64,000 bases of DNA, from contig NZ_CP135529.1 in NCBI RefSeq assembly GCF_032401055.1, forward strand, positions 3,222,501 to 3,286,500, read 5' to 3'. The DNA is from Tardiphaga sp. 709. GTDB taxonomy: Bacteria; Pseudomonadota; Alphaproteobacteria; Rhizobiales; Xanthobacteraceae. Below the pieces are notes generated by a model. The model was given only the letters and a program-made list of their open reading frames with translations, did no database searches and was not told the DNA's origin. Position 1 is the stretch's first letter, and each line of letters opens with the position of its first letter. A program made the position numbers and the translations under genes. Positions 27,602 to 35,863 of the stretch are shown one piece after another.

Positions 27602-27619
27602 ATCGGGTGATGCCCTAGG
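27602..27619. promoter_or_regulatory. Shared near-palindrome, copy 4 (perfect)
   Basis: ATCGGG-TGATG-CCCTAGG, 279 bp upstream of the arcD-like start. It is preceded by CACGAT, as is the copy at 13591; the two flanks agree over about 20 bases. Confidence 0.65.
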
Positions 27620-27625
27620 TTGAAG

Positions 27626-27643
27626 ACGGGGAGTTACCCTAGG
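27626..27643. promoter_or_regulatory. Shared near-palindrome, copy 5 (variant)
   Basis: ACGGGG-AGTTA-CCCTAGG. It repeats the right half of the copy at 27602 exactly (CCCTAGGT), with the centres 24 bp apart, so the two sites may bind protein side by side. Confidence 0.5.
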
Positions 27644-27678
27644 TGCCGAAGCGGGGCCGGCACCCACGCACGATCCGA

Positions 27679-30600
27679 CTATGCTGGCGTCGATAGGAGC
27701 GGGTCCGCCGCCCCTTCTTTGCCCCTGAACCATGCCACATACAATGTCGGCAGGAAGATCAGGGTGAGAAGCGTCGCAACCAAGAGCCCACCCATGATCG
27801 CAAAGGCCATCGGTCCCCAGAACACCGTCGGAGCGATCGGGATCATGCCAAGCACAGTCGACACGGCCGTCAGCATGATCGGGCGAAAACGTGAGCTCGA
27901 GGCATCGAGCGCAGCGTCCCACACGCTTTTCCCTTCATCGCGTTCAGCATCGATCTGACCGATCAGGATCACCGCATTTTTTGTGATCATGCCGAGCAGC
28001 GCGAGAATGCCCAGAATCGCAACGAAGCCGAGCGGTCGGCCTGACAGCAGAAGGGCGGCGACCACGCCGATGAGCCCAAGGGGCGCCACGCTCAGGACCA
28101 GAAACAGCCGCTGAAAACTCTGGAGCTGAATCATGAGGACCGTAAACATGATCAGCAGCATCACCGGCACAACGGCGATGACCGACGCCTGCGATTTCTG
28201 ACTTTCTTCGACAGTGCCCCCAACCACGATGCTGTAGGATGCTGGAATGGTCTTCGCCAGGGCAGCAATGGCCGGCGTCAACGAATTGACGACGGATTCC
28301 GGAATTGCACCGGCGGTGATATCCGTCTGCACCGTCAGGGTCGGGACACGGTCGCGCCGCCAGATCAGCGGATATTCCTGCTCGTATTCGAAAGTTGCAA
28401 ACTGGCTGAGCGAAACCGTCTGCCCGCCTGGCAGCGGAACTTGCAAATTACGCAGGTTGGGCAACGAGACGCGCTGCTCATCGATCGCGCGCGCAACGAT
28501 ATCGATCAAATAGATATCATCGCGAACCTGGGTGACCGTGGTGCCTGAGATGACCGTATTCAGCACGCCTGCCAGGGCTTGAGAACTCAGCCCGAGCAAC
28601 CGGGCCTTGTCCTGATTGACCCGAATACGCACCTGCCTTGCCGGCTCGATCCAGTCGAAATTGACACCATTCGCCTTGGGATTGGCGGCGATGACCTGGG
28701 CAAGCTTGAACGCAATTTCGCGCACCATGCCTGCGTCAGGACCGCTGACGCGATATTGAACGGGCCAGCCGACCGGAGGCCCAAGCTCGAGAGGCGAAAC
28801 CCGTGCAATAGCACCGGGAAAATCATTGGCCAGAAGCGTCTCAAGCTTTGCGCGAATGCGTTCACGCGCTGCGACATCCTTTGCGACAACCACTGACTGG
28901 GTAAAGAAATCATTCGGCAGCTGAACATTGAGCGGAAGATAGAACCGGATAGCACCGCGACCCACATAAGTGCTCCAGCGCGCAACATCCGGATCACCCT
29001 GTAGCGCGGCATCGAATCTCTGTGCCGCAGTCTGGCTGGCATAAATGGATGCGTTCTGCGGCAGACTGATATCGACGAGCAACTCCGGACGATCGGACGA
29101 TGGAAAGAATTGCCGGGGGATGAACGGGAGAAGAAGAAACGAGCCGACGAAAAGCACCAGCGAGAGCGCGATGGTCAGCCATTTCGCCCGCATGGCGAAT
29201 ATCAGGAAGCCGCAATACCACCTGAAAACTCTGCCGGGGGCGTCTGTCCCGCGTTGCTTCGGCGGCTTGAGAATGACAACGCCCATCAGCGGCGCGAAGA
29301 TCACGGCAACGAACCATGAGACGATCAGCGCGATACTGACAACGGCAAAGAGGGAGAACGTGTATTCTCCCGCAGAACTCGCGGCGAAGCCGACGGGCAC
29401 AAAGCCCGCGATGGTCACCAGTGTTCCTGCCAGCATGGCGAACGCGTAGGTGCGAAAGGCAAAGCTGGCGGCTTGAACCTTGTCGTCGCCTTCAGCCAGG
29501 CGATTCAGGGTAGCATCCGTGGTGGTCATGGCATCATCGACGAGAAGCGCGAGGGCGATAATGAGTGCGCCGAGCGATATGCGCTGCATGTCGATTCCCG
29601 CGAGCTTCATGATCGGGAAGACGATGGCGAGCGTCAGCGGTATGGACAGCGCAATGATCAGACCCGGGCGCACGCCGAGGCTGATAAAACTCACCACGAG
29701 AATGATGGCAATGGCCTGCAGCAGCGACATCATGAATTCGGAGATCGCGCTCTCGACCGTGACAGCCTGATCGGCAATGAGCTTCGGTTCAATACCAATC
29801 GGAAGATCCGCCGTGATCGCAGCCATCGCCCGCTTGAGACTCTTGCCGAGCGCGAGAATATCTCCGCCGTCACGCATCGAGATGGCCAGGCCAATGGCCG
29901 GCTCGCCGTTGACGCGAAAGAGGGGTTGCGGCGGATCGGAATAGCCGCGCGTAATCCGGGCGATATCACTCAGGCGGATCATGCGCCCGCCGGCAACGAA
30001 ATTGATATCAGCAACATCCTGCTCGGACTGAAATGAGCCTGACACCCGAAGCGATAACGTCTCGTCGCCCGTTTGAATCGTGCCGGCTGGCCTTATGATA
30101 TTCTGCGTCTGGAGAGCAGACAGCAGTGCCGTGCGGTCGATGCCAAGGCTTGCCAGTTCCTTCATCGAGAATTCGACGAAGATCCGCTCGTCCTGGGCTC
30201 CCAGCAACTCGATCTTCGATACGTCGGGGACAAGAAGAAGCTTCGAGCGGACGTCTTCCACATAGTCGCGAAGCGCGCGGTGCGTGAAGCCATCGCTCGT
30301 GAAGCCATAGATAATCCCGAACGTATCGCCGAAATCATCGTTAAACCCCGGTCCGACCACCCCTGCCGGCAGCGTATGGCGGATGTCGCCAATGTTCTTG
30401 CGGACCTGATACCAGGTGTCGGCGACCTGTTTGGCGTTCGCGTTCCCCTGCAGGTTTACGAAGATTGTGGTGACGCCTGCCCGCGTGAAACTGCGCAGGA
30501 AATCCAGATGCGGTGTTTCCTGCAGCTTGCGCTCGAGCCGCTCCGTAACCTGCTTGACGGTCTCCTCGACCGTTGCTCCGGGCCATGCCGCCTGAACGAC

Positions 30601-30744
30601 CATCGTCTTGATGATGAACGACGGGTCCTCGCTGCGACCGAGCCGGAAATAGGACAGGACACCGAAGATAACGGCAACAATCATGACATAGATCACCAGG
30701 GAACGGTGCTTAAGTGCCCATTCCGAGAGATTGAAGCCGGTCAT
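27679..30744 (-). CDS. RND efflux pump inner-membrane permease
   Basis: 1021 residues, the usual size. Twelve membrane helices and two large periplasmic loops of the AcrB/MexF fold are recognisable. The TM4 aspartate pair is in ALLVDDAMTTTD, and GMITKNAVILIGQID lies in the TM10 region. It is the proton-driven part of a tripartite exporter. The start ATGA overlaps the stop of the adaptor gene. No outer-membrane channel gene is beside it, so a TolC-like partner from elsewhere is needed. Substrates cannot be read from sequence; the N-terminus (RSLVIYVMIVAVIFG) is like drug-type rather than heavy-metal pumps. Confidence 0.92.
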   Translation of the reverse strand: MTGFNLSEWALKHRSLVIYVMIVAVIFGVLSYFRLGRSEDPSFIIKTMVVQAAWPGATVEETVKQVTERLERKLQETPHLDFLRSFTRAGVTTIFVNLQGNANAKQVADTWYQVRKNIGDIRHTLPAGVVGPGFNDDFGDTFGIIYGFTSDGFTHRALRDYVEDVRSKLLLVPDVSKIELLGAQDERIFVEFSMKELASLGIDRTALLSALQTQNIIRPAGTIQTGDETLSLRVSGSFQSEQDVADINFVAGGRMIRLSDIARITRGYSDPPQPLFRVNGEPAIGLAISMRDGGDILALGKSLKRAMAAITADLPIGIEPKLIADQAVTVESAISEFMMSLLQAIAIILVVSFISLGVRPGLIIALSIPLTLAIVFPIMKLAGIDMQRISLGALIIALALLVDDAMTTTDATLNRLAEGDDKVQAASFAFRTYAFAMLAGTLVTIAGFVPVGFAASSAGEYTFSLFAVVSIALIVSWFVAVIFAPLMGVVILKPPKQRGTDAPGRVFRWYCGFLIFAMRAKWLTIALSLVLFVGSFLLLPFIPRQFFPSSDRPELLVDISLPQNASIYASQTAAQRFDAALQGDPDVARWSTYVGRGAIRFYLPLNVQLPNDFFTQSVVVAKDVAARERIRAKLETLLANDFPGAIARVSPLELGPPVGWPVQYRVSGPDAGMVREIAFKLAQVIAANPKANGVNFDWIEPARQVRIRVNQDKARLLGLSSQALAGVLNTVISGTTVTQVRDDIYLIDIVARAIDEQRVSLPNLRNLQVPLPGGQTVSLSQFATFEYEQEYPLIWRRDRVPTLTVQTDITAGAIPESVVNSLTPAIAALAKTIPASYSIVVGGTVEESQKSQASVIAVVPVMLLIMFTVLMIQLQSFQRLFLVLSVAPLGLIGVVAALLLSGRPLGFVAILGILALLGMITKNAVILIGQIDAERDEGKSVWDAALDASSSRFRPIMLTAVSTVLGMIPIAPTVFWGPMAFAIMGGLLVATLLTLIFLPTLYVAWFRGKEGAADPLLSTPA

Positions 30745-31862
30745 TGCTCAGACCCAAGCAGGCGTATTTTCTGGCCGGGGTGGAGTGCCTGCACACCCGC
30801 GGTCACGACGACCTCCCCCGTGTCGAGACCCTGCGACACGACGACCTGCGCTTGCTCGAAGCGCAAGACGTCCACGTTTCGGATCGAAACCGTGCGGCTC
30901 GCGGGATCGACGATCCAGACCGCGGGCTGTTGATTGGCCCTCGTCAATGCCGATGCCGGGATCTCTATGATGGGGACGGCATCCATTTCCATGCGCCCCA
31001 CGACGGTCGCGCCAAGCCGCATGGCCGCCGGCGGATTCGTCAGGCCAACCTTGATTTCAAAGGTGCGCGTGACGGGATCGGCCTGGGCGCCAACCTCACG
31101 GATACGACCATGAGCCGTCACCTCGGGATCGTCCGTCAGGCTTACGGCTATTTGCGGATCGCTCGGTGCCGATCGGAAAAATTGGGCCGGCACGTCAAAA
31201 ACTGCGTCGCGGCCATCCTGACGCGCCAGCCGGAGAATCATTTGCCCGGCCTGGACAACTTCTCCAGCGCCAGGTCCGACAGCGGTTATGACGCCCGGTG
31301 CGTCGACCTTCAGCTCGGTAAAGCTCACCAGATCATGTGCCGTCTTGAGCTGGGCCTCAGCGGCATCGACCTGCGATTGAGCGGTTTGTTGCGCCTGCGT
31401 TGCCTGGTCGTAGTTGACGCGGGTGGTCCAGCCCTGTGCAAGCAGTGTCTGCTGGCGATCGAAATGGTTGCGGGCCTGGGTCAGTTGCCCCTGCGCGGCC
31501 GCGACTGCCGCCTGGGCCTGGCGCAACGTGTTCAACTCATTCTGGGATTCAAGCCGCGCGATGACCTGACCGGGCTGCACTCGGTCTCCGGTTTTCCCGT
31601 TGTTTTCGATGAGCCGGCCCGAGATGCGAAATGCCAGCGCCACCTCGTCTTCCGCTTCGATACGGCCGGTGAATGAAAGCGGCGCGCCCGCAACGCTCTT
31701 CGCAACAGTGATGGTACGCACGGGCCGCACGACAGGAGCAGTCTCAGCGGCCTCTCTTCCACACGCCGCCAGCAGAAGCGCCGGCACAATTGTTAGAATA
31801 ATTATAATCGTCCGATATCGTGCCACTCGGCATAGGTAGGTATGACGAGCATACGCAGGCAT
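30741..31862 (-). CDS. RND efflux periplasmic adaptor lipoprotein
   Basis: 373 residues. A lipoprotein signal ends in LLLAACG (lipidated Cys34). The barrel-sandwich part (RIEAEDEVALAFRISGRL) is split by a coiled-coil hairpin rich in Ala and Gln (AAVAAAQGQLTQARNHFDRQ), then a beta-barrel and a C-terminal domain follow. This is the HlyD/AcrA membrane-fusion design. GAGGG seven bases upstream supports ATG 31862. It is the first gene of the pump operon, and a variant near-palindrome lies 145 bp upstream. Confidence 0.9.
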   Translation of the reverse strand: MPAYARHTYLCRVARYRTIIIILTIVPALLLAACGREAAETAPVVRPVRTITVAKSVAGAPLSFTGRIEAEDEVALAFRISGRLIENNGKTGDRVQPGQVIARLESQNELNTLRQAQAAVAAAQGQLTQARNHFDRQQTLLAQGWTTRVNYDQATQAQQTAQSQVDAAEAQLKTAHDLVSFTELKVDAPGVITAVGPGAGEVVQAGQMILRLARQDGRDAVFDVPAQFFRSAPSDPQIAVSLTDDPEVTAHGRIREVGAQADPVTRTFEIKVGLTNPPAAMRLGATVVGRMEMDAVPIIEIPASALTRANQQPAVWIVDPASRTVSIRNVDVLRFEQAQVVVSQGLDTGEVVVTAGVQALHPGQKIRLLGSEQ

Positions 31863-32331
31863 GAAGAAACCCTCACTGAGCAAAATTGCACGCCAGATTC
31901 GCTGACCGCCTCGCAAAAGCAGATAGCTGGCTTTTGCCTGCGTGATCGCTTGCCCGCCAATTCTTCTGTGACTGAGAGTATTCTGGGGGTGCGGATATCT
32001 ACCGGGTATCGGGGAAACTACTGATCACACCAACGATTCTCCGGCGCCCTGCTGGACACTCTCGAACCGCAGCAAGATCCATGCGCCAGTTGAAAGGCGA
32101 TGAGTTCCTTGTGCAAAGCAAACGCGGCAATTAACTGAAATTACTTCTATTGTTACTTCGTATATTTTCAGACTGAGTATAGTCAGTCGCGACATCGGAC
32201 GATTTGCGACATCTTACTTGACGCTGATTCAATCAGAGGTATTTAGTAGGCCTAACTTCGTGCAGAAGAACGATGGCATTTAACCTTAGTGGTTATCTGA
32301 CACATCGCTCGACCCAGATGCATCGGACTAC
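31863..32331. other. Divergent intergenic region between the RND operon and the histidine kinase gene
   Basis: About 470 bp, clearly richer in A and T than the neighbouring genes around 32120-32290. It holds the near-palindrome variant at 32008. No small gene or RNA is recognised. Confidence 0.45.
32008..32025. promoter_or_regulatory. Shared near-palindrome, copy 6 (variant)
   Basis: ATCGGG-GAAAC-TACTGAT, two changes in the right half, 145 bp upstream of the RND adaptor gene and about 300 bp upstream of the histidine kinase gene. TACCGGGTA lies directly before it. Confidence 0.45.
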
Positions 32332-33189
32332 ATGATGGCCCACAAGGCTCACGTAGACGAATCGTGTCGAATTCATGTTCGGGCAAAGGTCGTAGGTCAC
32401 GACACTTTCGACGGCACTGCTAGTGCGCGAACAAAATCGAAACTTGGCAAATCAAGCCTTGGTATCCAGCTTTTGGCGCTGCAAGAGGATATGCAGCAGC
32501 GGATTGCATCAGACCTTCACGATTCGACTTGCCAGCATCTGCTGGCCGCGAGTTTGAATATGATGCGAATGAGGTGCGCTGTCGCTGGCATCGGCAGCGC
32601 CATAGACATTTGCGATGAGATCGACGCGTCGATCTGTGAGGCCCTTAGGGAAATCAGGGCTTTCACCTACCTCCTGCATCCCCAGAATTTGCTCGACGGC
32701 GGATTGAAGTCGGCGATCGAGGAGTTTGTGGTGGGGCTTTCATCGCGGACATCGCTGGAAACGCGTCTCAAGATCGATGCTGCGGTCGATGCATTGCCTA
32801 ACGAAACGCAGCGCTCATTGCTGAGAGTTGTCCAGGAAGCGCTCGCGAACGTCTTCAGGCACGCGAAAGCGACGCAGGTAAGTATCTCGATCAAGGCCAC
32901 AGACACCAACGTCACGCTTCGGATTAGCGATAACGGCTGCGGAATGCCGATTTCTCGAGCGAGAGATGGCTATAAAGCAGTGCCGCTTGGTGTTGGAATT
33001 CCGGCCATGAGAGCGAGACTGGATCAGATGGGAGGCACGTTTGAGATCCACTCGTCATCCACAGCGGTATGTAGCGGGACAACGGTGTACGCGACTATTC
33101 CACGAGCCATCTCGCGCAAAGGAAACAAGCCAGTGAATATCCACCAGGGCGGCCGAGGATCGGCGAAGATCCGACCGTCGCATGGCTAA
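32332..33189 (+). CDS. Cytosolic NarX/UhpB-type histidine kinase without sensor domain
   Basis: 285 residues. A HisKA_3 dimerisation domain carries the phospho-accepting His63 in RIASDLHDSTCQHLL. A HATPase domain follows: N box VVQEALANVFRHAKA, G1 ISDNGCGMP, G2 GVGIPAMRARLDQMGG. There are no membrane helices and no recognisable PAS or GAF domain; only about 45 residues precede the DHp helix. It could be driven by a partner sensor or act mainly as a phosphatase. Start support is poor (ATGs at 32332 and 32335 without a clear ribosome site). The two downstream NarL-type regulators are the likely partners. Codon and base use are less GC-rich than in the flanking operons. Confidence 0.85.
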   Translation: MMAHKAHVDESCRIHVRAKVVGHDTFDGTASARTKSKLGKSSLGIQLLALQEDMQQRIASDLHDSTCQHLLAASLNMMRMRCAVAGIGSAIDICDEIDASICEALREIRAFTYLLHPQNLLDGGLKSAIEEFVVGLSSRTSLETRLKIDAAVDALPNETQRSLLRVVQEALANVFRHAKATQVSISIKATDTNVTLRISDNGCGMPISRARDGYKAVPLGVGIPAMRARLDQMGGTFEIHSSSTAVCSGTTVYATIPRAISRKGNKPVNIHQGGRGSAKIRPSHG

Positions 33190-33310
33190 AGGTCAGCTAA
33201 CGGATGCAACAATTTGACGCTCAGCGAGAGCAATGAACTCCAGGGGTTGGATCTTCTCGATGAAAGTATTTTGCCGCCCGTAAGGAAATGACATCGGAGT
33301 ACTGAGGACC

Positions 33311-33940
33311 ATGAAGCAGATTATGATAGCCGATGATCATGACGCGGTGCGGGCTGGAATTCGTGCAGTTCTGGAACGACGTCCCGGATGGGAGGTCGTT
33401 GCCGAGGCCCGCGATGGAAAAGAGGCCGTTGCTTGCGCCATCGAGAAGCATCCGGATGTCGCTATCGTTGATTACTCGATGCCATTCATGACCGGCCTCG
33501 AAGTTGCAAGGCGGATGAAGGAGTACAAGCTCGCAACAGAGGTGCTCATCTTCACGATGCACGACTCGATCGCGCTCGAGCTACAAGCATCTCAAGTTGG
33601 CGTTCGCGCATTCCTACGAAAATCCGATGCCAACAAAATGCTTCTCGCGGCCGTTGAATCACTGATGCATCACAGATCGTTTTATGCCGGCGAGGCTTGC
33701 GACACGATGGTCGGATCGGCTGACGGAAATATTGGCACAGGCCGATCGCTTTCGCCGCGAGAGAAGACAGTCGTAAAACTGGTTGCCGAGGGTTACAGCA
33801 ACAAGCGTGTAAGCGAGACCTTGAATTTGAGTATCAAAACGACCGAGACCCACCGAGCTGCGGCGATGCGCAAGCTCAACGTAAAATCGACTGCAGGTCT
33901 GGTTCGGTACGCCGTTCGAAATAATCTGGTAGAAGCATGA
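33311..33940 (+). CDS. NarL/FixJ-type response regulator 1
   Basis: 209 residues. The receiver domain (1-120) has acidic pair Asp8-Asp9, phospho-acceptor Asp54 in VAIVDYSMP, Thr in FTMHDS and Lys in FLRKSD. A LuxR-type helix-turn-helix (SLSPREKTVVKLVAEGYSNK, then LNLSIKTTETHRAAAMRKL) fills the C-terminus. The start has GAGG three bases upstream. It is 120 bp after the kinase gene. The protein at 34072 is close to it along its whole length, so the pair arose by duplication. Confidence 0.9.
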   Translation: MKQIMIADDHDAVRAGIRAVLERRPGWEVVAEARDGKEAVACAIEKHPDVAIVDYSMPFMTGLEVARRMKEYKLATEVLIFTMHDSIALELQASQVGVRAFLRKSDANKMLLAAVESLMHHRSFYAGEACDTMVGSADGNIGTGRSLSPREKTVVKLVAEGYSNKRVSETLNLSIKTTETHRAAAMRKLNVKSTAGLVRYAVRNNLVEA

Positions 33941-34071
33941 TTGCGCAACCATAATCGACGGCCTTCACGGAATTGGCAGTCGTGACGCATATCATTTCAA
34001 GACGGTCGTTCTAGCGAGCTGCTTTCGTCAATTGGATATGGCCAGTGGTTCCAACGAATGGGAACGGCACT

Positions 34072-34707
34072 GTGAAGCAGATCTTGATTGCAGACGATCA
34101 TGAAGTGGTGCGATCCGGACTACGCGCGATCGTCGAAAGCCGCGCGGACTGGGCCGTGAGCGGAGAAGCGAGCGATGGCAGGGCCGCGGTCGCCATGATC
34201 AGGGAGTTGAAGCCGGATATAGCAATTATCGACTACTCCATGCCCGTCCTGAACGGTCTGGAGGTGAGCCGTCAGATCAAGTTGCATCACCCCCGGACGG
34301 AGGTGCTCATCCTGACAATGCATGAAAGCAATGAAATCCTCACCGAATCCCTCCTGGCGGGGATACGAGGCTTCTTGCTGAAGTCAGATGCGAGACATCA
34401 TCTCATTGCAGCGATCGATGCACTACTCAATCACCGGCCTTACTTCACCGGTGTGGTCGTGGAAAAATTACTTCACGACTACCTGGCCAGCAAGAAGGAC
34501 AAATCGAAAGTCCTGCTGTCGTTACGCGAGCAGAACGTTGTTCAGCTGATCGCCGAAGGACACACCAACAAGTCCGTCGGCACGGTACTGAATCTCAGCG
34601 TGAAAACTGTCGAAGCCCACCGCGCATCCGCCATGCGCAAGCTTGGAGTTTCCTCCACTGCCGAACTGGTCCGGTATGCAATTCGCATGAAACTGATTGG
34701 ACCCTAG
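34072..34707 (+). CDS. NarL/FixJ-type response regulator 2
   Basis: About 211 residues from GTG 34072, chosen because it aligns with the start of regulator 1 (VKQILIADDHE against MKQIMIADDHD); GTG 34045 is an alternative. The receiver has Asp54 in IAIIDYSMP, Thr in LTMHES and Lys in FLLKSD. The LuxR helix-turn-helix reads SLREQNVVQLIAEGHTNKSV, then LNLSVKTVEAHRASAMRKLG. The recognition helices of the two regulators are nearly the same, so they may bind the same DNA. The transporter at 34732 follows after 24 bp. Confidence 0.9.
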   Translation: MKQILIADDHEVVRSGLRAIVESRADWAVSGEASDGRAAVAMIRELKPDIAIIDYSMPVLNGLEVSRQIKLHHPRTEVLILTMHESNEILTESLLAGIRGFLLKSDARHHLIAAIDALLNHRPYFTGVVVEKLLHDYLASKKDKSKVLLSLREQNVVQLIAEGHTNKSVGTVLNLSVKTVEAHRASAMRKLGVSSTAELVRYAIRMKLIGP

Positions 34708-34731
34708 TTGCTATGGAAGATGTGGGGGACC

Positions 34732-35847
34732 ATGCCTGAGCCGAGAGTGGATCAAGCCATCCTAGCCAAGGACGTTCGAAGTCGGGATCTTCCAACGGCA
34801 GGCGCGAACGCTGGCCGGCGGCTGACCCTCGGGGGAGCGCTCGTTATTCTGGGGGTTGCCAGCGGCATCTTCCTCGCATGGCGCGCGTCGTCCAGCCTTC
34901 TCATCATATTTGCGGCGATCTTGCTTGCATCGCTTCTCGATGCCTGCGCTCGATCGCTTGGTCGATACATTCCGATCGGGCGCGCGTGGCGGCTAGCCAT
35001 CGTGATCGTCATCCTGACTGCAGTGATCGTGCTAGGGACAATATGGGGGATTGGAAAAATCCCTGAGCAGGCCCGGATCCTGATGCGCGTCATGGACGCC
35101 CAACTGGACGTCCTGCAACAACGCCTGCTGGCTTTTGGTGTGGATCTGTTCGGCCCGGACGGAGGGCGCGACTTTTCCCGCTGGTTTCCCGATCACGACA
35201 AGCTCTTTGGCCACGCGCAATCGGCCGTCGGGACCGCCTCGAGCTTTCTTGCCAATACGCTCGTCATCATATTTCTCGGCCTTCTCTTTTCGCTCGATCC
35301 GCAGGCCTATCGCGACGGCGTCGTATTGCTGGTCAAACCCTCCTCGCGCGAGCGCATGCGTTCTGTTCTAGATGAAATGGGCGCCGTGCTGCGCTCATGG
35401 CTCATGGGGCAACTGATCCGGATCGTCCTGATGACCGCCTGCGTGTGGCTGGCGCTCTATTTACTCGGCCTTCCAAGCGCCTTTCTGCTCGGCCTGCAGG
35501 CCGGTCTGTCGAACTTCGTGCCTTATCTCGGCCCGATATTGGCCAGTATCCCCGTGGGATTGGTCGCCATGCCGCTTGGTCCCTCGATGGTGATCTGGGC
35601 CATCGGGATCTACACCGTTATTCAATCCATCGAGGGATATGTGATCGGCCCGCTCATTCAGCGGCGCGCGGTGGAGCTGCCCCCCGCATGGACACTGGTC
35701 GCCATCGTCCTGCTCGGCTCTCTGTTCGGCGTCCTGGGAATTGCGCTTGCGATGCCGCTATTCGCGATCGGGCGCGTCGCCGTTCTTCGACTCTATGTGG
35801 AGGACTGCCTGGGAGATAACCTGAACGACGATCCCGAGCTTAGGTAG
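34732..35847 (+). CDS. AI-2E family transporter
   Basis: 371 residues with seven to eight hydrophobic segments. The family pattern is seen in GLLFSLDPQAYRDGVVLLV and, in the second half, in FLLGLQAGLSNFVPYLGPIL plus IEGYVIGPLIQRRAVELPP. The family (TqsA/YdiK/PerM) exports small molecules or exchanges ions; the substrate here is unknown. GGGGGA before ATG 34732 sets the start; the frame also opens at TTG 34708. It follows response regulator 2 closely and may be co-transcribed. It converges with the permease at 35864, with 16 bp between the stops. Confidence 0.9.
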   Translation: MPEPRVDQAILAKDVRSRDLPTAGANAGRRLTLGGALVILGVASGIFLAWRASSSLLIIFAAILLASLLDACARSLGRYIPIGRAWRLAIVIVILTAVIVLGTIWGIGKIPEQARILMRVMDAQLDVLQQRLLAFGVDLFGPDGGRDFSRWFPDHDKLFGHAQSAVGTASSFLANTLVIIFLGLLFSLDPQAYRDGVVLLVKPSSRERMRSVLDEMGAVLRSWLMGQLIRIVLMTACVWLALYLLGLPSAFLLGLQAGLSNFVPYLGPILASIPVGLVAMPLGPSMVIWAIGIYTVIQSIEGYVIGPLIQRRAVELPPAWTLVAIVLLGSLFGVLGIALAMPLFAIGRVAVLRLYVEDCLGDNLNDDPELR

Positions 35848-35863
35848 AGGCGGGAAACTCTGA

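Larger units (their letters stand above)
27323..27678. other. Intergenic region upstream of arcD-arcA with two tandem regulatory motifs
   Basis: About 356 bp between arcD and the end of the RND permease gene. It holds two shared near-palindromes, at 27602 and 27626, and no gene-like frame. I found no clear FNR/FixK box (TTGA-N6-TCAA). Confidence 0.5.

Noticed and set aside
32220-32234. FixK/FNR-like TTGA-N7-TCAA before the kinase gene
   Set aside because: The spacer is seven, not six, so it does not match the consensus.
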